Source: Ectopseudomonas chengduensis (lineage in GTDB: Bacteria; Pseudomonadota; Gammaproteobacteria; Pseudomonadales; Pseudomonadaceae). From it: DNA of 64,000 nt. Positions within the stretch are counted from its first letter, which is position 1, and every line of letters starts with the position of its first letter. This document shows, piece after piece, positions 52,616-61,496 of this stretch. A program made the position numbers and the translations under genes. Where the stretch lies: assembly GCF_015712065.1 (NCBI RefSeq), contig NZ_JACFYZ010000009.1:62001-126000 (forward strand), given 5' to 3'. Under the pieces are notes generated by a model. That model worked only from the letters and a program-made list of their open reading frames with translations. It was not told the origin of the DNA and did not search any database.

Positions 52616-54369
52616 TTGCCGAACTGCAACTCGGCCAAACGCGCATAGAGCGGACTACTCTCGATCAGCTCGGCATGACTGCCGATGGCAGCCAAACGGC
52701 CATGCTCGATCACCGCAATGCGATCCGCCTGCTTGACCGTAGCCAGGCGATGGGCGATCACCAACGTGGTACGCCCGGCCATCAGTGACGGCAGCGCCTG
52801 CTGGATCAGGTGCTCGCTCTCGGCATCCAGCGCGCTGGTGGCCTCATCGAGCAGCAGGATCGGCGCATCGGCGAGCAAGGCACGAGCAATCGCCAGGCGC
52901 TGACGCTGGCCACCAGAAAGCCCGAGCCCAGCCTCCCCAAGATGCGTCTGGTAACCCTGCGGCAGGCGCTGAATGAACTCATGCGCATGCGCCGCCCGCG
53001 CGGCCGCCTCCACCTCGGCCTGGCTGGCATCCAGGCGACCATAGCGAATGTTGTCCTCCACCGAGCCGAAGAACAGCGCGGGATTCTGCGAGACCAGGGC
53101 GAAACTGGCGCGCAGCTCGCGCGGGTCGAGCTGATCGATCGGCACACCGTCGATGAGGATGCGCCCGCCCTGCGGATCGAAGAAACGCAGCAGCAGATCG
53201 AACAGCGTCGATTTGCCAGCCCCGGACGGCCCCACCAGTGCCAGCGTCTCCCCCGCCGCCACCTGCAGGTCGACGCCATCGATGGCGTAGCTGTCCGAAC
53301 GCGACGGATAGGCGAAACGCACATCCTGCAGCTCGATACGCCCCTGTACCGGCTGCGGCAGATGCTGCGGCTGCTCCGGCGCCACGATGGCATTACTGGC
53401 GCGCAATAGCTCGCCGATACGCTCGGCGGCGCCTGCGGCGCGCTGCAATTCACCGATCACTTCGCTCAGAGTGCCGAAGGACGAGCCAACGATCAGGCTG
53501 TAGAACACGAAAGCCGCCAGCTCACCACCGGAGATACGCCCGGCGATCACGTCCATACCGCCGACCCAGAGCATCACCCCCACCGCACCGAGCACCAGCA
53601 CGATGACCACGGTGATCAGCCAGGAACGCTGGGCGATGCGCTTGCGCGCCACATCGAAGGCCGCCTCGGCAGACTCGCCAAAGCGGCGCTTGTCCTCTTC
53701 CTGGTGGTTGTAGGCCTGTACCGTCTTGATCTGCCCCAGCACCTCGCCCACGTAGCTTCCGACATCGGCCACGCGGTCCTGGCTCTGCCGCGACAGCGCA
53801 CGCACACGGCGGCCGAACAGCAGGATAGGCGCCACCACCAAGGGTAGAGCCAACAGAACGATACCGCTGAGCTTGGGATTGGTGACCACCAGCAGCACGC
53901 TGCCACCGATCAACATGATCAGGTTGCGCAGTGCCATCGACAGCGACGAGCCAATCACCGACTGCAACAAGGTGGTATCGGCGGTCAATCGCGACTGGAT
54001 TTCCGAGCTGCGATTGCTCTCGTAGAAGCCAGGATGCAACTCGATCAGGTGATCGAACACCCGCCGGCGGATATCCGCGACCACCCGCTCGCCGATCCAC
54101 GACACCAGATAGAAGCGCGTGTAGGTGCCGAAGGCCAGCGCCAATACCAGCACGAAAAACAGCAGCAGGGATTGGCGCAGCGCGGCCGGCGACTGTGTGG
54201 CCAGTCCCTGATCCACCAGCAGCTTGATGCCCTGGCCCATGGACAGGGTGATCGCCGCCGTGAACATCAGGGCCAGCAGCGCGCCCAGCACTCGGCCGCG
54301 ATAAGGCGCGATAAAGCGCCAGGCCAGGCGTATGGCGCCACGCTGGCGAGAAGAAAGCATCGATGTCAT
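52612..54369 (-). CDS. ABC exporter, fused membrane and ATPase domains (MsbA-like)
   Basis: 585 residues (an internal ATG at 54360 is an alternative start). Six membrane helices in about 20-305, then the nucleotide-binding domain with Walker A GPSGAGKST (about 376-384), signature LSGGQRQR, Walker B ILLLDEATSALD and the His switch IAHRLATV. A half-size exporter of the MsbA/LmrA kind; substrate unknown. Last gene of a tight operon with DoxX-like, DCC and DUF1287 proteins. Confidence 0.94.
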   Translation of the reverse strand: MTSMLSSRQRGAIRLAWRFIAPYRGRVLGALLALMFTAAITLSMGQGIKLLVDQGLATQSPAALRQSLLLFFVLVLALAFGTYTRFYLVSWIGERVVADIRRRVFDHLIELHPGFYESNRSSEIQSRLTADTTLLQSVIGSSLSMALRNLIMLIGGSVLLVVTNPKLSGIVLLALPLVVAPILLFGRRVRALSRQSQDRVADVGSYVGEVLGQIKTVQAYNHQEEDKRRFGESAEAAFDVARKRIAQRSWLITVVIVLVLGAVGVMLWVGGMDVIAGRISGGELAAFVFYSLIVGSSFGTLSEVIGELQRAAGAAERIGELLRASNAIVAPEQPQHLPQPVQGRIELQDVRFAYPSRSDSYAIDGVDLQVAAGETLALVGPSGAGKSTLFDLLLRFFDPQGGRILIDGVPIDQLDPRELRASFALVSQNPALFFGSVEDNIRYGRLDASQAEVEAAARAAHAHEFIQRLPQGYQTHLGEAGLGLSGGQRQRLAIARALLADAPILLLDEATSALDAESEHLIQQALPSLMAGRTTLVIAHRLATVKQADRIAVIEHGRLAAIGSHAELIESSPLYARLAELQFGN

Positions 54370-54377
54370 GACGGGTC

Positions 54378-54785
54378 TCAGGAGTCAGCAGCCGAGGGCG
54401 CTTCAGCCAGCCAGGCCACTGCGCACAAGGCCAGCGCAGCCAGGTTGGTCGAAAGCGGATTGAACGCCTGAATCAACAGATGGGGGCTCAGCAGCACAAC
54501 ATCAAGCAGCAATACCAGCAACACACCGCCAGCGACCAGCAAGGGCCAACGCTGGCGCCGCACCGTCAGCAGCAGGATGCCCAGAAGGATCTCGGCAATA
54601 CCGCCGGCAGCCGCGATCAGCTGCGGCGCGAACAGCGGATGATCTGGCAGGCCATGGGCCGCGATCATCGCTACCTCGTCAGGGCTGAGCCAGAGAATTT
54701 TCGGCGCCAGGCCATGCCAGATGAACACCAGTGCCAGAGCCAATCGAGCGAGCCAGGCGATCTGCGCCAGGCGTCGTTCAGTCAT
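54378..54785 (-). CDS. DoxX-like membrane protein
   Basis: 135 residues from ATG 54785. Four membrane helices; LALALVFIWHGLAPKILWLS and AAAGGIAEILLGILLL fit the DoxX-like family. The start overlaps the end of the DCC gene by 8 bases. Neighbouring DCC proteins and DoxX-like proteins often pair; redox roles have been proposed for the family. Confidence 0.87.
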   Translation of the reverse strand: MTERRLAQIAWLARLALALVFIWHGLAPKILWLSPDEVAMIAAHGLPDHPLFAPQLIAAAGGIAEILLGILLLTVRRQRWPLLVAGGVLLVLLLDVVLLSPHLLIQAFNPLSTNLAALALCAVAWLAEAPSAADS

Positions 54786-55212
54786 GCAAAAAGCGCTCGG
54801 CATGGTCGGCGCTGGGCAGCAGGCAGACCTCGTGCCGCCCGAATAGGCGATAGCGATTCAACGCGATGCGGTCATAGCACCAATCGCGCAGCGGGCGCGG
54901 GATAAGACGCAACCAGGCAAGCGCACGCCAGGGCTGTGGCAGGCGAGCAAGGATGCGCAGCAGCGCACCCGAGCGTACATGCAGCCCCGCCTCATCGATC
55001 AGCGCCATGGTGTCGAAACGGTCGGTCGGCAGCCCATACCAGGCCAGCAATGCCTGGCCTTGCTCCGATTGCACCGAGGCCAGACGAAACAGCAGCTGCC
55101 GATCATGACGAATGAGAAACTTCGCCCAGCTGTTGCACAGCTTGCAGACGCCGTCGAACAGCACCACGCGCTCGCCAGCGGCAAGACCGGGCGGCAGCGA
55201 TTGCCTGGTCAT
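54778..55212 (-). CDS. DCC family thiol-disulfide oxidoreductase-like protein (DUF393)
   Basis: 144 residues. The diagnostic FDGVCKLC (residues 19-26, Cys23 and Cys26) opens a thioredoxin-like fold with the DxC/CxxC pattern, and LRDWCYDRIALNRYRLFG is the conserved C-terminal block. It starts inside the end of the DUF1287 gene (ATGA overlap). Probably a cytoplasmic thiol redox protein. Confidence 0.92.
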   Translation of the reverse strand: MTRQSLPPGLAAGERVVLFDGVCKLCNSWAKFLIRHDRQLLFRLASVQSEQGQALLAWYGLPTDRFDTMALIDEAGLHVRSGALLRILARLPQPWRALAWLRLIPRPLRDWCYDRIALNRYRLFGRHEVCLLPSADHAERFLHD

Positions 55213-55799
55213 TGCGCAGCGCTCGCCCGCTGGGCAAGCGGGCGGTAATGGCCGGTGATGCGGTAGGCGAACAGAATGTCCTCCTCCTGCGTGCCGCGAC
55301 CAATGTTATGCAGCACCAGCGGCGTAGCCGTTGGCGCCTGACGATCACTGACGATGCCGATATGAGTGAGGCCACGGCCCAGATCCCAGGTGACGATATC
55401 ACCGGGCTGGTATGCCGCGGCATCCTGCTTGACCGGCAGCGACCAGCCCTGACGCTTGAACCAGGTCATCAGATTGGGCACGCGGCGGTGATCGATATTG
55501 CTGTCCGGGCGACTCAGCCCCCAATTCTTCGGATAGACGGAGAAGTTGCCGCGCATGTCGCGATGCACCGCTTCCTGCAGATCCAGCCCCTGCTGACGCA
55601 GTGCGCGGATCACCACGTCGGTGCAGACCCCGGTGGTCATGGGCACATCGCCGCCCGGATAGCTCAGGCGGCGATAGGCAGGGTCATAGCTCAGGGTCAC
55701 GCCCACCTGCTGGCGCGCATCGAGCACCAGCCTGTCCGCCTCGATGGCCTGCACGGCAAACGCCAACGACCCGAGCAACAGTGCAATCAGCATGCGCAT
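55209..55799 (-). CDS. DUF1287 periplasmic protein
   Basis: 196 residues from ATG 55799 with AGGAG 6 bases upstream. Signal peptide about 1-18 (ends VQA). DUF1287 pattern YPGGDVPMTTGVCTDVVIRALR and PGDIVTWDLGRGLTHIGIVSD, which resembles an NlpC/P60-like Cys-His hydrolase arrangement. A cell-wall amidase-type activity is inference. Confidence 0.9.
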   Translation of the reverse strand: MRMLIALLLGSLAFAVQAIEADRLVLDARQQVGVTLSYDPAYRRLSYPGGDVPMTTGVCTDVVIRALRQQGLDLQEAVHRDMRGNFSVYPKNWGLSRPDSNIDHRRVPNLMTWFKRQGWSLPVKQDAAAYQPGDIVTWDLGRGLTHIGIVSDRQAPTATPLVLHNIGRGTQEEDILFAYRITGHYRPLAQRASAAQ

Positions 55800-55808
55800 A
55801 TCGATCTC

Positions 55809-56924
55809 CTATCGGCTCAGGGGGTACAGCAGTTCTTCCTTATAACCGGCCCAGACCCGCACTGCATCGGGAAACGCGTCGTCCAGGCTCACGTCGCCAC
55901 TGTCAACCAGCAGCGGCCGACCTTCCAGCGTCGCCAGCTTGCGCTTGGTCGCCACCACGCGCAGGCGCTCCAGTCCCACGGCGCGCAGCACGCGCGGGCT
56001 GATCTGCTGGTTGCCGCGGCCGATGATATGGCCCTGACCGCCAATCGCGGTCACCAGCAGATAAGTCGGGTGCCCTTCGACCAGGGCGAACAGCTCGGTT
56101 TCATTGACGTCGCGGGCGATGACCCGGCCATCCTCGATCACATCGACGCCGAGCAAGGTGGTTTCCAGACCAAGATTCTGCGCCAGACCGTGCAAGGTCG
56201 AGCCGGGACCGAACACGTAGCGCGCACCCGGCTCCCACTCGCTCTCGAGCCAGGCGGCCAGATCAGCCAACACCAGCTCTTCGGACTCCACGCCACCCTG
56301 CTTGACCGCCTGCACGTAGCCGCCCTCCTGCGGCACGCACAGCTCGCCGTACCAGCGCGCGGTGACGCGGCCTTCGCGCAGGGCGCTCTCGTCGATGTCA
56401 CGCACCTCGCCGCTGGCCAGTCGTACCAGGCCGCCCTCCACCAGGCGCGCAGTCAGCTCGCCTGCCGCTCGCGGGCTGATGGCGTAGACGCCGGACTGGA
56501 TCTTCACACCGGCCGGAATACCCAGCACCGGCTGGCCGTCCCTGGCTGCGGCACAGACATCACGCGCAGTACCATCACCGCCAGCGAAGAGAATCAGCGC
56601 CACACCGGCGTCCTGTAGCTGCTGCACTGCCTGGCGGGTGTCTTCGGCAGTGGTCGGCTGCGCACCGACCTGCCCCAGCAGACGATGCTCGAAGCCCATC
56701 TGCGCCAAAAGATCGCCACCCATGGCGCCCGGATAGCTGACGAACTCGATGCGCTCACGCAGGCTCAACAACTGCTCAAGCGCGGTGCGTGTACGTTGCG
56801 CCGCCTTTGGCTCGACACCCAGAGCCAGCGCCTGCTCGGCCATGCCGTCGCTGCCCTTGAAAGCTGCAGGACCACCCAGCCCGGCCAGTGGATTGATGAT
56901 CAAACCGATATGAAAACGCGACAT
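55809..56924 (-). CDS. ATP-NAD kinase family protein
   Basis: 371 residues from ATG 56924 (AGGA close upstream). N-terminal HIGLIINPLAGLGGP and the kinase motif FAGGDGTARDV (GGDGT 115-119), followed by GIPAGVKIQSGVYA. It is longer than and distinct from the housekeeping NAD kinase; the family also includes acetoin-linked AcoX-type proteins, and its substrate is uncertain. It heads an operon with DUF1287, DCC, DoxX-like and ABC genes (9-base gap to the next start). Confidence 0.88.
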   Translation of the reverse strand: MSRFHIGLIINPLAGLGGPAAFKGSDGMAEQALALGVEPKAAQRTRTALEQLLSLRERIEFVSYPGAMGGDLLAQMGFEHRLLGQVGAQPTTAEDTRQAVQQLQDAGVALILFAGGDGTARDVCAAARDGQPVLGIPAGVKIQSGVYAISPRAAGELTARLVEGGLVRLASGEVRDIDESALREGRVTARWYGELCVPQEGGYVQAVKQGGVESEELVLADLAAWLESEWEPGARYVFGPGSTLHGLAQNLGLETTLLGVDVIEDGRVIARDVNETELFALVEGHPTYLLVTAIGGQGHIIGRGNQQISPRVLRAVGLERLRVVATKRKLATLEGRPLLVDSGDVSLDDAFPDAVRVWAGYKEELLYPLSR

Positions 56925-57005
56925 GAATTCCTCGTTCCACACAGGCTGGCACGCAGCCTGCAATACGACTTTCGCAATGTGTTTTGTGACGGAGTTCCGC
57001 CGTCT

Positions 57006-57150
57006 TGGAATCTGCTTAAAGTATCGCGAGCTAGAGCCAGGCAAGGCGAAATCGGGCGAAGAAGCGGAGTTTACGAGTAGTAAATGAGCTTTCTGAGCCC
57101 GATTTCAACGCAGCATGGCCGACGCGCAGCAGACTTTGAGCAGGTTCCCA
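57006..57150 (+). repeat. Dispersed palindromic element, copy B (~145 bp)
   Basis: Imperfect terminal inverted repeats (TGGAATCTGCTTAAAGT at 57006-57022 versus the complement of 57133-57150) flank a core with GCAAGGC, AAGCGGAGTTTACG, GTAAATGAGC, AAATCGGG...CCCGATTT and AACGCAGCATGGC. These blocks are shared, in the same order, with copy A at 49495-49635 on the other strand. It occupies most of the 290-base gap between the ATP-NAD kinase-like gene and the small PA1571-type gene. Confidence 0.75.
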
Positions 57151-57214
57151 GCTGTCACCGCGCCTTCATCTGGATGTCCTAGACTGGCGCGCATTACTGA
57201 TGAGGAGACAGGCC

Positions 57215-57388
57215 ATGAGCTTGCAAGACAACGCTGCCCAGGACCCCACCACCAAACATCAACAGGAGCCGGTGGGCGGTTTTATCATTGATGGTCAGGG
57301 CCGCGAAGTGCCCATTACCGAAGAGATGATCAAACAGGCTTGCGACGCCTTGGAAGAAGGCCGCCAGCGCGCCAGCCAGCAGGCTTGA
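57215..57388 (+). CDS. PA1571-family small protein
   Basis: 57 residues from ATG 57215 with AGGAG 7 bases upstream. The core PVGGFIIDGQGREVPITEEM matches a small conserved Pseudomonas protein I recall as PA1571, and placement beside the ATP-NAD kinase-like gene agrees. It is acidic, with a C-terminal amphipathic helix. Function unknown. Confidence 0.82.
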   Translation: MSLQDNAAQDPTTKHQQEPVGGFIIDGQGREVPITEEMIKQACDALEEGRQRASQQA

Positions 57389-57429
57389 ACCTACGGCGCC
57401 AGGCACGCACTGTGCCTGGCGTGCCTACC

Positions 57430-57825
57430 TCAATCGCGTGGCACCAGTTTCAGCGACAGTGAGTTGATGCAGTAGCGCAACCCGGTCGGACGGGGTCCAT
57501 CGGGGAACACGTGCCCCAGGTGCGCGTCGCACTTGGCGCACTTGACTTCGATTCGATGCATACCGTGGCTGTAGTCGTCGAGACTGGCGATCACCTCGTC
57601 GTTGATCGGCTGAAAGTAGCTCGGCCAACCGCTGCCAGAGTCATATTTGGCATCCGAATCGAACAGCGCCTCACCACAGCAGGCGCAGTGGTAGATGCCA
57701 GGGGTCTTGCTGTCGTGATATGCGCCGGTGAACGGCCGCTCCGTGCCGCCCAGACGACAGACATGAAATTGCTCGTCAGTCAGCTCTTCGCGCCAGCTAT
57801 CCAGGGGTTTGTCGACTTTATCCAC
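57430..57825 (-). CDS. msrB: Peptide-methionine (R)-S-oxide reductase MsrB
   Basis: 131 residues from GTG 57825, which gives the family N-terminus DKVDKPLDSWREEL and has GGAGG 10 bases upstream; an ATG at 57855 would add 10 residues. Zinc-binding CACC and CAKC pairs, SGSGWPSYF, and the catalytic Cys in LRYCINS. It reduces methionine-R-sulfoxide in oxidatively damaged proteins. Divergent from the aminotransferase gene. Confidence 0.94.
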   Translation of the reverse strand: MDKVDKPLDSWREELTDEQFHVCRLGGTERPFTGAYHDSKTPGIYHCACCGEALFDSDAKYDSGSGWPSYFQPINDEVIASLDDYSHGMHRIEVKCAKCDAHLGHVFPDGPRPTGLRYCINSLSLKLVPRD

Positions 57826-58096
57826 GAACGGGGTTCCTCCTCGGTAATTGGGCAATGCGCAGCAGTACGGGCAGCACCAGTATATGGCAGCTTCGGGTGA
57901 GGTTTCTGCGACTGCAGCGCCTCTGTGCGCCGCGTGGCAGGCCAGAAAAAAGCAGGACTGATACCTTTGCCGCGCTCAGGTCGCCACGTATGATTCGACC
58001 CCAGTCTGTCACCCACGTTACGGGCTGCCAAGATTCCCCGCCGGGAGAATTTTGCAGCGTACTTCAGTGGGTTCTCCATAGCTCGGGAATCCTTAC

Positions 58097-59308
58097 ATGC
58101 AGGTCAGCAAATCGAACAAGCTCGCCAACGTCTGCTACGACATTCGCGGGCCAGTGCTCAAGCACGCCAAGCGTCTGGAGGAGGAAGGCCATCGCATCCT
58201 CAAGCTGAACATCGGCAATCCGGCGCCGTTCGGTTTCGAGGCCCCGGAAGAAATTCTTCAGGACGTCATCCGCAACCTGCCCACCGCCCAGGGCTACAGC
58301 GACTCCAAGGGACTGTTCAGCGCGCGCAAGGCGGTGATGCAGTACTACCAGCAGAAGCAGGTCGAAGGCGTCACTATCGAGGACATCTATCTCGGCAACG
58401 GGGTCTCCGAGCTGATCGTGATGGCCATGCAGGCACTGCTCAACAACGGTGACGAGGTACTCATCCCGGCGCCCGACTACCCGCTGTGGACCGCCGCCGT
58501 GGCGCTGTCCGGCGGCAAGCCGGTGCACTACCTGTGCGACGAGCAGGCCGGCTGGTTCCCGGACATCGCCGACATGCGCGCCAAGATCACGCCCAATACC
58601 AAGGCCCTGGTGCTGATCAACCCGAACAACCCCACCGGCGCGGTGTATTCGAAGGAAGTGCTGCTGGATATCGTCGAACTGGCACGCCAGCACAACCTGG
58701 TGATCTTCTCCGACGAGATCTACGACAAGATCCTCTACGACGAGGCCGTGCACATCAGCACCGCCTCGCTGGCACCGGACGTGCTCTGCCTTACCTTCAA
58801 CGGCCTGTCCAAGAGCTACCGTGTAGCGGGTTTCCGCTCCGGCTGGGTGGCCATCTCCGGGCCCAAGCACCGTGCACAGAGCTATATCGAAGGCCTGGAT
58901 ATACTGGCTAATATGCGCCTGTGCGCCAACGTGCCGAGCCAGCACGCGATCCAGACCGCGCTCGGCGGCTACCAGAGCATTAATGACCTGGTATTGCCCA
59001 ACGGCCGCCTGCTGGAACAGCGCAACCGCGCCTGGGAACTGCTCAACGACATTCCCGGGGTCAGCTGCGTCAAACCCATGGGCGCGCTTTACGCCTTCCC
59101 GAAGATCGACCCCAAGGTCTGCCCGATCCACAACGATGAGAAGTTCGTCCTCGACCTGTTGCTGTCGGAAAAACTGCTGATCGTCCAGGGCACCGCCTTC
59201 AACTGGCCTTGGCCGGATCACTTCCGCGTGGTCACCCTGCCCCGCGTCGACGATCTGGAGCAGGCCATCGGTCGCATCGGCAACTTCCTCAAAGGTTACA
59301 GCCAGTAA
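58097..59308 (+). CDS. alaA: PLP-dependent aminotransferase, AlaA type
   Basis: 403 residues, fold type I. N-terminal IRGPVLKHAKRLEEEGHRIL and LNIGNPAPFGF are typical of AlaA (glutamate-pyruvate aminotransferase). PLP features: NPNNPTGAVYS, FSDEIYDKILY, the Schiff-base Lys in FNGLSKSYRVAGFRSGW. It makes alanine from pyruvate and glutamate. Confidence 0.94.
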   Translation: MQVSKSNKLANVCYDIRGPVLKHAKRLEEEGHRILKLNIGNPAPFGFEAPEEILQDVIRNLPTAQGYSDSKGLFSARKAVMQYYQQKQVEGVTIEDIYLGNGVSELIVMAMQALLNNGDEVLIPAPDYPLWTAAVALSGGKPVHYLCDEQAGWFPDIADMRAKITPNTKALVLINPNNPTGAVYSKEVLLDIVELARQHNLVIFSDEIYDKILYDEAVHISTASLAPDVLCLTFNGLSKSYRVAGFRSGWVAISGPKHRAQSYIEGLDILANMRLCANVPSQHAIQTALGGYQSINDLVLPNGRLLEQRNRAWELLNDIPGVSCVKPMGALYAFPKIDPKVCPIHNDEKFVLDLLLSEKLLIVQGTAFNWPWPDHFRVVTLPRVDDLEQAIGRIGNFLKGYSQ

Positions 59309-59314
59309 GCCTAC

Positions 59315-59761
59315 ATGGACCTGCAGATCGACGATTTCTACAAGGACGCCGCCAGCGGCCTGCTCATGCTCTATCAGGCCTTCCCGCGCAAGCTGGCGCT
59401 GTACGTGGAAGACCTGATCGGACGTGAGGAGCCGGATGAATTCGGCCTGCCCAGCAAGCGTCACCAGGCCTGCCTCGGCGCGCTGCTGTGGCTGGCCGAG
59501 GAAGGCTATCTGCGTTTTGAGTCGACCATCGCTTACGACGCGTTGGATCAGGCGGTACTGAGCGAGAAAGGTTTTCTGCGCCTGTCACGCGCCATTCCCC
59601 ACGCTTTGCGCGAGGGTGAAGTGCTGCCGCCAAGCGTGCGCCGCGTACATGCCACATTGGCATTTCAGCTGCGCGAGGCCCTGGCCCAGCAGCACGGCGA
59701 GCGCACCGCCCGCCTCACTCGTCTGCTGTTCGAGAGTACGCTACAAGGTCAAGAGACATAG
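59315..59761 (+). CDS. Conserved hypothetical protein
   Basis: 148 residues, starting 6 bases after the aminotransferase stop, so co-transcribed with it. No signal peptide or membrane segment. It looks helical with a possible winged-helix-like middle (GALLWLAEEGYLRFESTIAYDAL, LSEKGFLRLS). I do not recognise a named function. In other pseudomonads it seems to keep its place between the aminotransferase and htpX. Confidence 0.8.
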   Translation: MDLQIDDFYKDAASGLLMLYQAFPRKLALYVEDLIGREEPDEFGLPSKRHQACLGALLWLAEEGYLRFESTIAYDALDQAVLSEKGFLRLSRAIPHALREGEVLPPSVRRVHATLAFQLREALAQQHGERTARLTRLLFESTLQGQET

Positions 59762-59778
59762 TTTGAAATAGTCGCTGG

Positions 59779-59806
59779 TTGAAAGCCCCGGGGGTGCGCC
59801 CTTATA
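59779..59806 (+). promoter_or_regulatory. Candidate sigma32 heat-shock promoter of htpX
   Basis: TTGAAA (59779-59784), 14-base spacer, CCCTTATA (59799-59806), close to the consensus CTTGAA-N13-15-CCCATNT, about 50 bases before the htpX start. htpX is a heat-shock or envelope-stress gene in other bacteria. Confidence 0.5.
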
Positions 59807-59855
59807 TAGCCGGCATTACTCGTACGTCTTTCCCCGTGAGGAGTCCGTTCACACC

Positions 59856-60728
59856 ATGATGCGCATTATGTTGTTCCTGGCCACCAACCTGGCGGTTCTG
59901 GTTATCGCCAGCATCACCCTCAAACTGCTGGGGGTCGACCGCTTCACCGGCCAGAACCATGGCAGCCTGCTGATTTTCTGCGCCGTGTTCGGTTTCGCCG
60001 GCTCGCTGGTGTCGCTGTTCATCTCCAAGTGGATGGCGAAGATGAGCACCGGCACACAGATCATCACCCAGCCGCGCACCCGTCACGAACAGTGGCTGCT
60101 GCAGACCGTCGAGGAGCTGTCGCGCGAAGCCGGGATCAAGATGCCTGAAGTCGGCATCTTCCCGGCCTACGAGTCCAATGCCTTCGCCACCGGCTGGAAC
60201 AAGAACGACGCACTGGTCGCGGTCAGCCAGGGTCTGCTCGAGCGCTTCTCCCCTGATGAAGTGCGCGCGGTACTGGCTCACGAGATCGGCCACGTCGCCA
60301 ATGGCGACATGGTCACCCTTGCGCTGATCCAGGGCGTGGTGAACACCTTCGTCATGTTCTTCGCGCGCATCTTCGGCAACTTCGTCGACAAGGCGATCCT
60401 GAAGAACGAAGACGGCCATGGCATCGGCTACTTCGTCGCGACCATCTTCGCCGAGCTGGTACTGGGCATCCTGGCCAGCATCATCGTCATGTGGTTCTCG
60501 CGCAAGCGCGAGTACAAGGCCGATGAAGCCGGGGCTCGCCTGGCCGGCACTGGCGCGATGATCGCCGCGCTGCAACGCCTGCGCGCCGAACAAGGCGTAC
60601 CGGTGCAGATGCCTGACAGCCTGACTGCCTTCGGCATCAACGGCGGCCTGAAGAACGGCCTGGCCGGTCTGCTGATGAGCCACCCGCCGCTGGAAGATCG
60701 TATCGAGGCGCTGCGCCGCCGCGGCTGA
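59856..60728 (+). CDS. htpX: Membrane zinc protease HtpX
   Basis: 290 residues (a second ATG at 59859 is possible). Two N-terminal membrane helices (about 5-22 and 36-57), the zinc-binding HEIGH (residues 142-146) in VLAHEIGHVANGD, two more helices, and the third ligand Glu in KREYKADEAG. It degrades misfolded membrane proteins in the cytoplasmic membrane. Confidence 0.97.
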   Translation: MMRIMLFLATNLAVLVIASITLKLLGVDRFTGQNHGSLLIFCAVFGFAGSLVSLFISKWMAKMSTGTQIITQPRTRHEQWLLQTVEELSREAGIKMPEVGIFPAYESNAFATGWNKNDALVAVSQGLLERFSPDEVRAVLAHEIGHVANGDMVTLALIQGVVNTFVMFFARIFGNFVDKAILKNEDGHGIGYFVATIFAELVLGILASIIVMWFSRKREYKADEAGARLAGTGAMIAALQRLRAEQGVPVQMPDSLTAFGINGGLKNGLAGLLMSHPPLEDRIEALRRRG

Positions 60729-60746
60729 TCCATCCGTCACGGACAA

Positions 60747-60772
60747 AAAAGGCGACCTCCGGGTCGCCTTTT
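60747..60772. terminator. Bidirectional terminator between htpX and tpm
   Basis: AAAAGGCGACC pairs with GGTCGCCTTTT around TCCG, giving T runs on both strands. Confidence 0.9.
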
Positions 60773-60786
60773 CATTGGGACTGCCG

Positions 60787-61443
60787 CTAACGGCGGGTCA
60801 GATGGACGACTCGCTCATCCACTGCAGCGAGACCGCTGTCGCTGAAACGCGGATTACCAGCCAGCACGTCCTTTTCCTCGACCATGCGCAGCGCCCAACT
60901 GGCCGCGAAATGTCGCTCCACCTCGGCGTCTTCGACCGAGAATGGCGGGCCATCCATCCGTTGCTGGTCGTACACCAGGGTCACCAGCAAGCCCTGGCAG
61001 GCTTGCGGCAAAATCGCCTGCAGGTGGGCGGCGTAGCGCTCGCGCATTTCCGGCGGCAAGGCGATCAGCGCAGCGCGGTCATAGAAAGCCCGGCACTCGG
61101 CAACCTCGTCACGGCTCAAGGCGAAAAAGTCGCCGCACAAAATCCGCAGCGCGCCCACCTGGTAGACCTTGAACGCACCGTGCTGCGATACCTGTGGCTG
61201 TACATCACGCTCAGCAAAGAAATCCTGCACCGCGCGCTCGGCCAGTTCCACACCGATCACGGCATGCCCCTGTTCCGCCAACCACACCAGGTCGAGACTC
61301 TTGCCACACAGCGGTACCAGCACCGCCGCACCTTTCGCCAACCCGAGCGCGGACCAGTGACGACGCAGGTAGCCGTTGACCTTTTCCTGATGAAAACCGA
61401 TCTGATCGCGCGCCCAGCGCTCCTGCCAGAATGTCGCGTGCAT
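60787..61443 (-). CDS. tpm: Thiopurine S-methyltransferase
   Basis: 218 residues from ATG 61443 (MHATFWQERWARDQIGFHQ), the standard bacterial Tpm start and length. SAM-binding VLVPLCGKSLDLVWLAEQGH, VIGVELAERAV, and FYDRAALIALPPEMRERY. In pseudomonads Tpm methylates tellurite and selenium compounds as well as thiopurines. Confidence 0.95.
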   Translation of the reverse strand: MHATFWQERWARDQIGFHQEKVNGYLRRHWSALGLAKGAAVLVPLCGKSLDLVWLAEQGHAVIGVELAERAVQDFFAERDVQPQVSQHGAFKVYQVGALRILCGDFFALSRDEVAECRAFYDRAALIALPPEMRERYAAHLQAILPQACQGLLVTLVYDQQRMDGPPFSVEDAEVERHFAASWALRMVEEKDVLAGNPRFSDSGLAAVDERVVHLTRR

Positions 61444-61496
61444 ACCCACTCCCCTCACCTAAACTGGAAATAACAACCCATACGCCAAATGACTCG

